Shown: positions 23,656-33,114, counted from the first letter of the stretch. The stretch is DNA of 34,711 bases from Verrucomicrobiota bacterium (GCA_008933045.1 WBXJ01000004.1:1-34711), one strand, 5' to 3'. Notes: generated by a model not told the origin, from the letters alone. Program-made: numbers and translations.

Positions 23656-26600
23656 TTATTTCACCTTGCCCGATACGTAATCGTGCATGTTTTTGAGGAG
23701 AGTCTGGTAAGCCTTGTGGTTGTGCGCTGACGCATCGTGACCCAAGCTCATGCAGGCGATTTTTGCTTTCGGGTGAGTGGTCACCCAAACCACGGGCCAA
23801 GTTTCTCCCGCCGCGTTTCGACCCGTGGCGAGCACGGTGATTTTGGCATTCTTGGAACCCCCTTCGTAATGATAGAGTTCATCCGAAAGCTTAAATGTTT
23901 TAGGCACACCCGCCATGATAGGATGATCCGGTTGGACCACCGTCACTTCAAATTCGCCGTATTTGTCGTGTCCTCGCGCCCCTCCGCCCACCAACCCCGC
24001 GTTGTAACTCGGCCAATTGTTCCAACTATACCAAAGTGCCGCATGAACCAGCATCAACCCCTTGCCGGCATCAGCAAACGCGAAGATTCCGTCCCGCGTC
24101 GCCGCATCGGGAAACGGCTTGTTGTTGGAGAGATAAAGCACGTCCAAATCTTTGAGCACCGCGCCCACTTGATCAGTTGCTTCGGTATAATTCGCAGCGA
24201 TGCCCCCAGCCTTCAGCGTTGCGGAATCTACTTCGTTAAACCATTTATTAAAATCATGGCTGCTATTACCACCCACGATCAATGTGCGAGCCGTCACCGA
24301 CAACGCCGCAGGTGCCGCGTCCGCTTTCTGTACCGCTTGATCCCCATTATCGGCAGTAATCGCGACAAATGTCGGCGCGACGAAATTGCTAAAACTCTCC
24401 AGTGTGATCGTTTTTATCGCAGCCTCGCGCTTTAACACTTTCGTGAACCAACGTACCTGGCCCGATTTAACAATGTCCTCCACTCTCTTCGACCCCGGCA
24501 CGTCAAACTCCCCAATGTAATCAGCGAATTCCACGCCGTTCGTGAGTATGATCACCTCGCTCTGACCGTCACCATAGTTCACAGTTACTTTTGCGACCGG
24601 AAGGTTCTCGTGACGATCAGTGCCGCAGCAAGGAAACGCCCAACCGCCAACACCACCCAAGAAATGGAGACGTTTGGCTTTTACCCCATGCCCATCGATC
24701 TCCACCTTTTCCGGAAACGTACGAGCCAATCCTTCGCCACCTTTCAGAACCACCACATTATTTCCATTAGCGGTTTTAGCAGGATTAGCCACTTCGAATG
24801 GAACGCCGCCGGCCTTCATCAAACCGAAACGCTTGAACTGGACGCTCTCACTCGCAGACTCCGACGAAACATAAATCCCACGAGTCGAATTTGCAGTGAA
24901 GGCCTGTCCGAGATCGAGCACACGGAATCGTGAATCTCCTTCGGTCAAATAGGTGAGGATGTCCCGAAGACCAGCAGCCTCCAATGCTTCAAAGCCATCC
25001 GGCATTAACGACCGTCCTGTGTTACGACGATTCTTGATCTTTGCCGTCTTCAACTCCAGATCACCCACAGCCGTGCGGATGAACACGCTTTCCCGATTCT
25101 CGCGCCCCACAATTCCGTCGTAAGTTTCCCCATCGAGAGTATCGAAACTCCACGACAAATAATTGGGTTCCACCACACGATTCGGATCAATGATATGCAC
25201 CAACAATTCTGCCGCACCATGCACGCCCATGCCGGTAAGGTCCGGTGCTAGATCACGTCCATCGCCATTGAATTTGTGGCAAGCTGCGCAATTCTGTGTG
25301 AATAATTCTTTACCTCGCGCACTGTTCCCCGGCTTCTCAACCTCGGGCGTCAGTAGCGCGATCAGCGCATTTTTCTCCTTCATCTCCGGCCCTCGCAAAT
25401 CGTTGATCACCGCAATTGCGCGTTCTGAAACTCCCCTGTTTGCATGGGTCCGAAGCCGTCCAATCGAAACAGGATTCAAGAGCGACAAGGCAATCTTTTT
25501 AGAAGCCAGTGCCTCGACTAAACCTAACGACCACTCGGCCCGTTTGATAAGTTGAGCGAACGCTGCCTCCTGAGCACTTGCAGGTAGTTGCGAAAAAACC
25601 CTGGTAATCGCCGCACCGGCTGCGGGATCGCCACTGTTACCGAGCGCATCAATCACCCGACGTTGTAAATCGGCTGAAGCATTCGAGCCCGCAATGTTGG
25701 CGACTGCTGGCATGATCTTGGCGTTAACCTGACGCACAGCTAGCAGACTAGTAGCCAACTGAGCACGCTGATCATCCGACTGGCTGGCATCATTCACTTG
25801 CGTGATCATTTGCTCCACCAATGTTGCAGTCTGAGCAGCCATCTTGCCGTCCTTATCCCAACGCGAGATCAAGGGCAAGGTAGCAGTAGGGACAGCGGGA
25901 TCCTTCGACGCGAGCAACGCCGCCAATGCTTCCTGAAGCTCGCTAGACCAAGTGGGCACAACGCTGGGTTTCAGGTTCGCGCTCAGGCTTTCTAACGCCA
26001 CAACCTTCAGTGCCTCACCGCCACTCTGCCGAGCCAACGCCACCACAAGCGCACCAGCCTTGCTACTATCCTCAGACGAAGCAATCACGCGGCTCAGTTC
26101 CACTACCGGAATTCGCAGGTAATCGCCCCCAACTTCCATTGCCGTTCGAAGGAATTGCACCGGTGCTTTTTTGTAATAAGCCACCATCGCCGATTGGGAC
26201 CAACTATCCTTGAGGAACTCAAATGTTTCTAACAGATACTTGCGTGCTCCGGCACTTTCATCGGTCTCATACCAACGAGTTTCGCTCATCGCAAACGTCA
26301 TCAATATCTCCAGCCGAGTCCGCTCGTCTGCCGTCCGGATCGCTTCGCCCATACCCATGAGCAACGGCCCCCATGCCTGAAAGTCTTGGCTCAAATCCGC
26401 AGGCAACGCCGTGTGACGCAACATCTGCATTGCGGTACGTTGCAACACAGGGCTGCCGGATTTCCAGAGTGCCGTCAGCATCTCCGAATTCTGGGCCCGA
26501 GCGATCCCCAACGCCGTCCACGCCGCATTCACTCGCGTCAATGTGGAAGCATCACTGCTCAATGCCAATGCCTGAACCGCAGCGACGGTCTCCACCTTAC

Positions 26601-28692
26601 CTTGTTCGATCAGTAGACGCTGCGCGTTCATGCGCACCGTGCCATTAGCGTGGTTCAGGGCTTGCACCAATTCAGCCGACGAAGCTTTGGTGAGATTCGG
26701 AATCACCAACTTCTTGGCATCCTTGTGCTGCACTCGCCAAACACGACCAAAGTAATGGTCGCGATCCGGTCGCACCGCCGCGTTGTTCGGGCCGTGTTTC
26801 GGGCCGCGCGTATCATTGTGGATCGCGGCTTGGTTGTAGAAATCTAAAATGTAGAGTGCTCCATCAGGTCCAATTCGCGTGTGAATCGGCCGGAACCACA
26901 GATCCGTGCTCGCCACAATCTCCGAGTCAGGATACTCACCCGGTCGCGACGCGGTGAACGTGGGGCCCTTGGCCTTGAGCATATCCAAATGCACCAGATT
27001 CAACGTCGGTTCGGTAACCGTGAACGTGTAGTCCCACTTCGCCGGCCAGGCTCCCCCGTTGTAAATACAAGCTCCCGCCGCTGCCGTCCAATTGCCCACC
27101 CAATCGATCTGCACATAAGCCTGCTGATGATACTCTCGTGCAGGAAACGCTTTGTTATGATCCTCGATGTTTTTAAAACTGGTTGCGTTCCCGACCTTCG
27201 CCCGCGTTAAGACCCCTTCCGGCATCACAACGTGGTCAATATGATTCCCGTTGGCTTGAGAGTAAAAAACCTCCCCATCAGGCGCAATATCGACCCCCCA
27301 AGTATTACTTCCCTTCGAAGAGTATTGCTCAATCCCACTTCCATCAGGTCTAAACCGAAACACCCCGTCGTTGATCTTCCCAAAATACTTCGAACCATCA
27401 CCCGATTTGATATCCCCACGGCTATACCCCACCGTCGCATAAATCCATCCATCCATCCCCCATCGCAAATTGCTAATCACCGCATGCGTATCGAACGTGC
27501 CAAAACCCGTATATACCTTCTCGACAGTCTCCGCCTTTCCATCCCCGTTCGTATCCCGCACAAAAAGCACATCCGGCGCCTGAGACACAATCACACCATC
27601 CTTGTAAAACACAAAACTAGTGGCCAACTCCAAGCCCTCATAAAAAACCGTCTTTTTATCCATCACTCCATCCCCCGTCGTGTCTTCCAAAATAGAGATG
27701 CGATCCTTTGCCGGGCGGTTCTTATCGGTCTTCGCGGGATACTCCACTGCTTCCAAAACCCACATCCGACCCGCAGGATCCCAATCCACCGACATCGGCT
27801 TTTGAACCAATGGCTCCGCGGCTGCCAATGAAGTCGTAAACTCCGACCACGTTTTAATTTGCGCCAACGTCGCCTCAGGACGTGAGGGCCCACCCTCCGG
27901 ATAACGAAAACTCTCCAACTCAACCTTCGAACAAAGCGAATTCATCTCCCGTTTACCCGCCCACGCAATCCCTCGCAGCAACATCCCGCGAAAATGCGGC
28001 AACCCGAATGACTTCGTATTATGCCCGGGAATCGAAACAAACGCTCGGTAGTTATCCTTCTCGTAAACCCACATCTGCGGAACAATCTCATACACCGAAG
28101 GCATAATCCGCCCCCCTTTACTATTGCGCTTATCCGGCGCATACGACGCACACAACACCTTCGCCTCAGGCATCATTCGTAGATCATAGTAAATCTCATC
28201 ATCAAAATCCCAATTCGATACCCCCTCCGTCAGCTCATGCTTATAATCCGTGAAATACATCGAAACATCCCCCTCGAACCACTTCGAGAACCCATGCTCC
28301 CACGCTCCCCCAATCACCGTCTTCCACCACTGAGGATCCGTGCCACACACCGAATCATGGATCGCCACCAACCCACCCCCGCGTTTCAAAAACTTCTCCA
28401 AATTCGCCCGATCCTCACCCGCCACCGTACCTGCCTCCGCCGCATACATCACCACCACATCCGTATTCTCCAATTGCGTCCCCGATGGAAAACCCACCTT
28501 CCCATCCACCTTGGCACCGCGCTCGGTCAACAACTTCGTCCAATCCTTCAAAAAGACCGGCCCGTCATGCTGCCCGGCGCCATGCGTTTTCTCTCCCGCC
28601 CGGATAAACACCCGCAGTGGACCCGCGTTTTGCCCCTGCACAGGAGCCATCGCCACAAGAAACGCCAAAAGAAGAAGCAATCGAAATTTCAT
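23656..28692 (-). CDS. Giant secreted ThuA / dehydrogenase propeller / heme-binding / ThuA protein
   Basis: This 1678-aa protein is predicted to be secreted: Met-Lys-Phe-Arg plus a leucine-rich core ends near residue 20. Domains in order: an N-terminal ThuA-like domain (about 27-255), a PVC-type putative membrane-bound dehydrogenase beta-propeller (about 280-700, with Asp-x-Asn-Gly-Asp-Gly-Lys repeats), a long helical HEAT-like region (about 700-1110), a Pirellula/Verrucomicrobium-type heme-binding domain with Cys-Ala-Ala-Cys-His (1135-1139) followed by Leu-Ala-Pro-Asp-Leu-Thr-Gly, a beta-rich linker (about 1260-1440), and a second ThuA domain (about 1465-1678). Met at 28692 gives the best signal peptide; Met at 28701 is possible, and the open frame reaches 28785 without family-like sequence. 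This is probably a sugar-related periplasmic oxidase with electron transfer to the heme. The substrate is unknown. Confidence 0.92.
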   Translation of the reverse strand: MKFRLLLLLAFLVAMAPVQGQNAGPLRVFIRAGEKTHGAGQHDGPVFLKDWTKLLTERGAKVDGKVGFPSGTQLENTDVVVMYAAEAGTVAGEDRANLEKFLKRGGGLVAIHDSVCGTDPQWWKTVIGGAWEHGFSKWFEGDVSMYFTDYKHELTEGVSNWDFDDEIYYDLRMMPEAKVLCASYAPDKRNSKGGRIMPSVYEIVPQMWVYEKDNYRAFVSIPGHNTKSFGLPHFRGMLLRGIAWAGKREMNSLCSKVELESFRYPEGGPSRPEATLAQIKTWSEFTTSLAAAEPLVQKPMSVDWDPAGRMWVLEAVEYPAKTDKNRPAKDRISILEDTTGDGVMDKKTVFYEGLELATSFVFYKDGVIVSQAPDVLFVRDTNGDGKAETVEKVYTGFGTFDTHAVISNLRWGMDGWIYATVGYSRGDIKSGDGSKYFGKINDGVFRFRPDGSGIEQYSSKGSNTWGVDIAPDGEVFYSQANGNHIDHVVMPEGVLTRAKVGNATSFKNIEDHNKAFPAREYHQQAYVQIDWVGNWTAAAGACIYNGGAWPAKWDYTFTVTEPTLNLVHLDMLKAKGPTFTASRPGEYPDSEIVASTDLWFRPIHTRIGPDGALYILDFYNQAAIHNDTRGPKHGPNNAAVRPDRDHYFGRVWRVQHKDAKKLVIPNLTKASSAELVQALNHANGTVRMNAQRLLIEQGKVETVAAVQALALSSDASTLTRVNAAWTALGIARAQNSEMLTALWKSGSPVLQRTAMQMLRHTALPADLSQDFQAWGPLLMGMGEAIRTADERTRLEILMTFAMSETRWYETDESAGARKYLLETFEFLKDSWSQSAMVAYYKKAPVQFLRTAMEVGGDYLRIPVVELSRVIASSEDSSKAGALVVALARQSGGEALKVVALESLSANLKPSVVPTWSSELQEALAALLASKDPAVPTATLPLISRWDKDGKMAAQTATLVEQMITQVNDASQSDDQRAQLATSLLAVRQVNAKIMPAVANIAGSNASADLQRRVIDALGNSGDPAAGAAITRVFSQLPASAQEAAFAQLIKRAEWSLGLVEALASKKIALSLLNPVSIGRLRTHANRGVSERAIAVINDLRGPEMKEKNALIALLTPEVEKPGNSARGKELFTQNCAACHKFNGDGRDLAPDLTGMGVHGAAELLVHIIDPNRVVEPNYLSWSFDTLDGETYDGIVGRENRESVFIRTAVGDLELKTAKIKNRRNTGRSLMPDGFEALEAAGLRDILTYLTEGDSRFRVLDLGQAFTANSTRGIYVSSESASESVQFKRFGLMKAGGVPFEVANPAKTANGNNVVVLKGGEGLARTFPEKVEIDGHGVKAKRLHFLGGVGGWAFPCCGTDRHENLPVAKVTVNYGDGQSEVIILTNGVEFADYIGEFDVPGSKRVEDIVKSGQVRWFTKVLKREAAIKTITLESFSNFVAPTFVAITADNGDQAVQKADAAPAALSVTARTLIVGGNSSHDFNKWFNEVDSATLKAGGIAANYTEATDQVGAVLKDLDVLYLSNNKPFPDAATRDGIFAFADAGKGLMLVHAALWYSWNNWPSYNAGLVGGGARGHDKYGEFEVTVVQPDHPIMAGVPKTFKLSDELYHYEGGSKNAKITVLATGRNAAGETWPVVWVTTHPKAKIACMSLGHDASAHNHKAYQTLLKNMHDYVSGKVK

Positions 28693-28811
28693 ACGATACA
28701 TATTTGTTAACGCCAAAACCCTAATCAACCCAACGGAAGGAAGCAACGTTTCAGTCACGCAAGACTGAACGGCGAGATGAAGCACTTAACCCGAGAAGGA
28801 GTCGAACGAGA

Positions 28812-29735
28812 TTACTCGTTCTCGAAATAATCCCCATCGACATGTTTGATCTCATAGGAATGCCTAAGGGTCACCCCAATGTTGTATTGTGTCATGAGAT
28901 CAGCCAGCCGATCGCCATCAATCAGTATGACCTTCTGTGAGACTTGCTTAGCGTAATTCGTAGCCGTCTGAGCAAACTCGCTCGTCGTGATAAACACCCC
29001 TTTGTTCGCCTGTTGTCCGGCCAGTGCGCCGACGAAGCTCTGAATCTCCTTCCGACCAACCGTTTGCTGCCACCGTTTTGCCTGAACATAAATCACATCC
29101 AATCCCAGACGATCCTCATTGATCACACCGTCGATCCCTTCATCGTGGGAGGCCTTTGTTAGATTCGCTGCCTCAGTCCGTGAGCCGCCATATCCCATCG
29201 CAAGGAGTAAATCCAGCACGAGCTTCTCAAACCGCAAGGGATCCATTTCTTTGACCAAGTCCAAGACCTCTTTCTTCAGTGTCTCAGCGAGGATCTTATG
29301 GGCACTTGCCATCAATTCCAAAGGTGGTTTTGCGTTCCCTTCAAATTCCTGAATTTGTACAGAATCCCCCGTCGCAGCGACCGGCTTTGCGCCCGTTTTC
29401 TGCATGAATTCTACAAATTTTGGGAACTTCATGAGATAATCACGGTGAAGAGACTTTGGATTCCCTAAAGCCTCCTGCTTGCCTGCCTCCGTAATGGAGT
29501 AGAGACCACGTTTGACGCGGGTCAACAAACCAGCATAAAGCAGATCAAGACACGCCCAGCTTACGCGATTGCGCCAGCGGGAATTTCCACTTGGAAGCGG
29601 GTCAACAAGCTCCTCAGGTGTCAGTTGGAAGGTTTTGGCGAGGATCCCATACACATCAGAAAGACGGTGCTCATTTCCATCTGCGTAAAGCTGCAAGGCA
29701 GGAACCTTGATCTCGTTAAATTCTGGAATAGGCAT
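28812..29735 (-). CDS. mrr: Mrr-like type IV restriction endonuclease
   Basis: This 307-aa protein resembles Mrr, which cuts DNA containing methylated bases. The N-terminal part (about 1-100) is a winged-helix-like Mrr_N region. The C-terminal catalytic domain (about 165-290) has Phe-Glu-Lys-Leu-Val-Leu near 169-174, the PD-(D/E)xK-type residues Asp202 in Gly-Ile-Asp-Gly and Gln218-Ala-Lys220, then Val-Gly-Arg-Lys-Glu-Ile-Gln-Ser-Phe-Val-Gly-Ala-Leu and Gly-Val-Phe-Ile-Thr-Thr-Ser-Glu-Phe. The open frame extends to 29813, but Met at 29735 matches Mrr's usual start and length (about 304 aa). It stands alone, divergent from tRNA-Gly. No methyltransferase is adjacent, as expected for type IV. 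Confidence 0.9.
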   Translation of the reverse strand: MPIPEFNEIKVPALQLYADGNEHRLSDVYGILAKTFQLTPEELVDPLPSGNSRWRNRVSWACLDLLYAGLLTRVKRGLYSITEAGKQEALGNPKSLHRDYLMKFPKFVEFMQKTGAKPVAATGDSVQIQEFEGNAKPPLELMASAHKILAETLKKEVLDLVKEMDPLRFEKLVLDLLLAMGYGGSRTEAANLTKASHDEGIDGVINEDRLGLDVIYVQAKRWQQTVGRKEIQSFVGALAGQQANKGVFITTSEFAQTATNYAKQVSQKVILIDGDRLADLMTQYNIGVTLRHSYEIKHVDGDYFENE

Positions 29736-29851
29736 AAGTGATTGAGAATTAAGCGACGCAGCCGTTGAAACAAGTTTATTCCTAGTCCGCAAATCGCGGC
29801 CCGAAGATCGCACGGGAACTCTGGCGACCGAACACTTTCAGAAAAGAAATC

Positions 29852-29879
29852 TTGCAATCTGGGTGCCATTCCTTAAATT
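29852..29879 (+). promoter_or_regulatory. Possible promoter of tRNA-Gly
   Basis: A TTGCAA box (29852-29857) and a TAAATT box (29874-29879) are separated by 16 bases, ending 15 bases before the tRNA. The -35 box begins TTGCA like the candidate upstream of tRNA-Ala. Partial consensus only. Confidence 0.35.
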
Positions 29880-29894
29880 CTAATAACTTGGAAC

Positions 29895-29971
29895 GCGAGC
29901 GTAGCTCAGTCTGGTAGAGCATCACCTTGCCAAGGTGAACGTCGAGGGTTCGAATCCCTTCGCTCGCTCCA
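29895..29971 (+). tRNA. tRNA-Gly(GCC)
   Basis: A complete cloverleaf can be drawn: 7-bp acceptor (GCGAGCG with CGCTCGC), D arm with AGTCTGGTA loop, anticodon stem ATCACC/GGTGA with loop TTGCCAA giving anticodon GCC, T arm with GTTCGAA, discriminator T and encoded CCA at 29969-29971. The U73 discriminator fits bacterial tRNA-Gly. Confidence 0.97.
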
Positions 29972-30025
29972 TATTTCACCTAACCTAACTCCTCACATCA
30001 CAACTCGACGCACAACCGTTCTACG

Positions 30026-30835
30026 CTAAGGGTAATGTGGACGATTATCGCGGTTCCACTGCGATGCCGCTTTCTGTTTAGACCCCAAGTCTTTGTGGAG
30101 TTGGCCAATGATATCAAGTCGACGCTTGGACTCGACGTGGCCGTCGCAATAAAGAATTTTTGCACGTTTGTTATGCAGCTCCAACGGCCACTGTCGCTCC
30201 TCATACATGCCAATAAAGCCGCTCCAATCCCGATCCCCTTTTTGTTTGAGATCCCAATTGCTATCCCCAATGGCGATCATTTCGGAAGGTTTAACAACGG
30301 CTGTTTCCTTCGTCTCTCCCCAGACGGGGTCACCCAGATAAACGCCAAGACCTGTATTAGGCGTGTTGCCTGCAAAAGCACCCCAGACGTTATACCCATA
30401 ACTCATGAAAAACGTCCCCCCTGGCTTTAGCCGCACTTCATCCTTCAAATAACCGAGACCCGCAGCTTTGCCGCTTCCGAATTTTGGGATCCATTGCGAC
30501 GCGGGCGGTGCGGAAGGACAATGAAAAACCTCTGTGCTCCCTCCGCTACTATACATCGTTTGACGTAAAAGCGCGGGCCAAATCCAAGCCGCTTCGTTAG
30601 CTCCATCAATCCCCACAGGATAGACGCCATGGTCGCCGATGTAGATAGTCATCGCCAAACCCATTTGCCGTAGATTACTCAGGCACTTCGCCCCTTTGGC
30701 CTTCGCCTTGGCACTGCTCAAGGCAGGAAGCAGCATCCCCGCCAATATGGCAATGATGGCGATAACTACTAGAAGTTCAATCAGCGTAAAACCAGCCCGA
30801 GCGGAGCGGTTTTTGACGGTTAATAAAGCCTTCAT
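30026..30835 (-). CDS. Prepilin-type protein with H-X9-DG motif (pseudopilin-like)
   Basis: This 269-aa protein has a class III signal typical of type IV pilins and type II secretion pseudopilins. A basic leader ends at Gly15, with cleavage before Phe16, then Thr-Leu-Ile-Glu (Glu at +5 of the mature form) and a hydrophobic helix to about 38. Near the C-terminus it has the prepilin-associated H-X9-DG motif (His221, then Asp231-Gly232). Such proteins are very numerous in Verrucomicrobiota and Planctomycetes and are probably processed by PilD and assembled or anchored in the cell envelope; individual roles are unknown. It starts nine bases after the stop of the subtilase gene, so the two are likely cotranscribed. 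The flanking tRNA-Gly is on the other strand. Confidence 0.93.
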   Translation of the reverse strand: MKALLTVKNRSARAGFTLIELLVVIAIIAILAGMLLPALSSAKAKAKGAKCLSNLRQMGLAMTIYIGDHGVYPVGIDGANEAAWIWPALLRQTMYSSGGSTEVFHCPSAPPASQWIPKFGSGKAAGLGYLKDEVRLKPGGTFFMSYGYNVWGAFAGNTPNTGLGVYLGDPVWGETKETAVVKPSEMIAIGDSNWDLKQKGDRDWSGFIGMYEERQWPLELHNKRAKILYCDGHVESKRRLDIIGQLHKDLGSKQKAASQWNRDNRPHYP

Positions 30836-30844
30836 AAATACTCA

Positions 30845-32368
30845 TCAATTGTAACGTAGGCGGTAGAATAATGCCGAGTTGGCGGGGCGGGTCAGTGTCT
30901 GTTGCCAAGGTGGAGCGGAGGTAAAACTATTCGTTTGGATGGGCAGCCAAACCTTGAGATTCGTTGAACTCTCCAAAACAATCGGCATCGATAACGAGTA
31001 ACTCTTGTAGATGAGGAACGGATTCGGGCCGGAGGAAACCACCAACCGAAGTTCAGCGACGGGATCACTCTTCAAAGCGTTGCTCAGATTCAGGCGACCA
31101 CCAGTGCGTGTCTTCCCAGCAAACGCAGCTACAGGATCCGTGGTCGCTAGCAACCGGTTACGTAGCTCCGCTGCCGTGAGCTGCGGAAAGCGTGCTCGAA
31201 GCAAAACGGCCGCTCCAGAGACAAAAGCTGTCGCAAACGACGTCCCGCTCTTGCGTGCATACGATTCGTCCGTAAAAATCCCAGTCGAAAAAATATCATC
31301 CCCAGGCGCGGCAAGATCCACGCTCTTCAGCCCCGTATTAGCACCCAGACCGGTGCTGGTCTTCCAAATCCCATCCGTGCGCGAATTGGCGGTGACAACG
31401 ATGATATTGTCCAATCCAAAACTACCCGGGTAAAGTGGCACCAAGTCGTTGTTGCCATTCTCATTCCCAGCAGCTGTGACAAACAGTATTCCTGCGCTGC
31501 GAACCGCCTTCAACGCATCCTCAAGCATTAGAGATTTCTGCGTTCCGTTCCAACTCGCGTTGATAATCTGCGCCCCATGACCAATCGCGTAATCAATACA
31601 CGCCACAGCATCATCAAAACTACCATCCCCCACATCATTAAAGAATTTAAGGGCCATGATCTGAACTCGCCAAGCAACCCCGGATCCGCCAATACCATTA
31701 TTCCCCATGGCACCAATCACCCCAGAAATATGAGTCCCATGACCATAAGCATCCGTCACATCACCACTAATCTTATGGATCCCAGCGAGGTCATAGTAGC
31801 TGGCGAACCCGTGAACATCATCCACCATACCATTCCGGTCATTGTCGATTTTATCCCCAGCCACCTCAGCCGGATTCCTCCACAAGTTATTCGTCAAATC
31901 GACATGAGTGACGCGCAACCCTGAATCAATAACAGCTACAACCACCTGCGGCGCATCATGCAACAAATCCCAAGCAGCGGCCGCACCGATATTAGTAAGC
32001 CCCCATTGAGAACCATTGATCACGGCGGGATCATTAGAAAGCCCTGCCGCATGAACTTTAAAGTTAGGCTCCGCAAACTCCACCAATCCACTGTCTTGAT
32101 AATCGCGAATCTTCTCGCGAACAGATTCGCCCTCCCGTAACTCGATAACTTGCCACCCCCCGAAGCGTTGAAACTCACGCAACACCTGATGCTGATTCCT
32201 CAACTGAAGTTGCCCCAAACGAGCGCCAAAACCTTCTCCTGCGCGAGGTTTCATCAAAACCTGGCCTGCACGATACGACTCATCCGCAGCACCGTTTGAA
32301 CGCATAATGCCTCCAAAAAAAAACAGGAATCCAACCACGAGAGTGCTTAGTGAGCGCATGATTAGCAT
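30845..32368 (-). CDS. Secreted subtilisin-like serine protease (S8)
   Basis: This 507-aa exported protease has an N-terminal signal segment (to about residue 27) and an inhibitor-like propeptide (about 30-110, ending in Val-Glu-Phe-Ala-Glu-Pro-Asn). The catalytic domain has Asp148 in Ala-Val-Ile-Asp-Ser-Gly, His210 in Tyr-Gly-His-Gly-Thr-His, and Ser377 in Gly-Thr-Ser-Phe-Ala. The oxyanion Asn lies in Ala-Ala-Gly-Asn-Glu. A C-terminal beta-rich extension (about 420-507) with a possible carbohydrate- or surface-binding role ends the protein. The open frame begins with TTG at 32371; ATG at 32368 or 32359 is more likely. The prepilin-like gene follows nine bases downstream, and the PEP-CTERM gene lies upstream in the same direction. 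Confidence 0.95.
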   Translation of the reverse strand: MLIMRSLSTLVVGFLFFFGGIMRSNGAADESYRAGQVLMKPRAGEGFGARLGQLQLRNQHQVLREFQRFGGWQVIELREGESVREKIRDYQDSGLVEFAEPNFKVHAAGLSNDPAVINGSQWGLTNIGAAAAWDLLHDAPQVVVAVIDSGLRVTHVDLTNNLWRNPAEVAGDKIDNDRNGMVDDVHGFASYYDLAGIHKISGDVTDAYGHGTHISGVIGAMGNNGIGGSGVAWRVQIMALKFFNDVGDGSFDDAVACIDYAIGHGAQIINASWNGTQKSLMLEDALKAVRSAGILFVTAAGNENGNNDLVPLYPGSFGLDNIIVVTANSRTDGIWKTSTGLGANTGLKSVDLAAPGDDIFSTGIFTDESYARKSGTSFATAFVSGAAVLLRARFPQLTAAELRNRLLATTDPVAAFAGKTRTGGRLNLSNALKSDPVAELRLVVSSGPNPFLIYKSYSLSMPIVLESSTNLKVWLPIQTNSFTSAPPWQQTLTRPANSALFYRLRYN

Positions 32369-32457
32369 CAAAATTGAGAAACCCCACTATCCCACCAGCC
32401 ACCAACCAAATCAACGTCTTTTCACCCGCAATCCCTTTTCGCGGCTTGTGTTTTCGA

Positions 32458-33114
32458 CTAATCGATCCTCAAATTAGCGCCCAAAACGCGCAGGCACTTC
32501 CGACCACCACGTGTTAGGAGGAAGATGGAAAATCCAGCTAGCGACATGGAGAACACGGTCGGCTCTGGCACCATGGTGAGAATGGAGGGACGCAAGAGAA
32601 CCGATAACGGATTGCCATCGCTGCCGAATAGTTCGCTGGGGCCGTTCAATGATTCGAGGCTGAGTTCCCAAGTTTGCCCGTAAAGGGAAAACCCTGTCGT
32701 ATCGAGCGTGACAGATCCGATGATGAACGTGCCTTGGTTGAGCTGAACGTAACCAGATTGAGTCAAGGTTGCGGCCTCGTAAATTTGGGGCAGGAGGCTC
32801 CCTGATCCGCCTTGGCCGTTGTTGTTGAAACCGAAAAGAACCTTGGGCGAGAAAATGTCAATATCGGTAATACTAGGGCCAGAAATAACCCCTCCAGCGG
32901 CGGGTCCACCATCAGCAATTTGAAGGTTAAGTCCCAAACCGAGAAGCGAAACGGGCAGACTATCGTTGACGGCATAGATCCACAGCGTCTGTCCTGGTGC
33001 ATTAGGCAGGATATCCGTGTCTGGCACCGACAACACAATATTAGCTTGCAGCATTTCTGCCGAAAATAATAACAGCGTCAGGGTGACCCACTGAGATTTA
33101 ATCGAGTTCCTCAT
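32458..33114 (-). CDS. PEP-CTERM sorted extracellular protein
   Basis: This 218-aa protein has a signal peptide (to about residue 24) and a mainly beta-strand mature region. It ends with a PEP-CTERM sorting signal: Val-Pro-Glu-Pro-Thr (182-186), a hydrophobic helix (about 187-200) and a basic tail starting Thr-Arg-Gly-Gly-Arg-Lys. In PEP-CTERM systems the exosortase cleaves this tail, and the protein ends up in extracellular matrix or floc polysaccharide. No exosortase is in the window. The mature part has a Leu-Leu-Gly-Leu-Gly-Leu-Asn-Leu segment and a Gly-Thr-Phe-Ile-Ile-Gly-Ser-Val-Thr-Leu strand reminiscent of cohesin-like folds, but this is weak. It is 39 bases after the repeat protein gene. 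Confidence 0.88.
   Translation of the reverse strand: MRNSIKSQWVTLTLLLFSAEMLQANIVLSVPDTDILPNAPGQTLWIYAVNDSLPVSLLGLGLNLQIADGGPAAGGVISGPSITDIDIFSPKVLFGFNNNGQGGSGSLLPQIYEAATLTQSGYVQLNQGTFIIGSVTLDTTGFSLYGQTWELSLESLNGPSELFGSDGNPLSVLLRPSILTMVPEPTVFSMSLAGFSIFLLTRGGRKCLRVLGANLRID

Noticed and set aside
27232..27831. 199-aa plus-strand open frame, and others opposite the giant ThuA gene
   Set aside because: Shadow of the minus-strand gene; its Arg/Pro/Ile-rich composition reflects the skewed coding strand.
28785..28825. tRNA T-arm-like sequence and 7-bp inverted repeat at the mrr stop codon
   Set aside because: The TTCGA-type loop lacks a matching 5' T stem and CCA, so it is not a tRNA fragment; the hairpin (28804-28821) has no T-tract, so it is not a clear terminator.
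29782..29979. 65-aa minus-strand open frame across tRNA-Gly
   Set aside because: Antisense translation of tRNA-Gly (Gly-Ile-Arg-Thr-Leu-Asp pattern), a frequent false gene.
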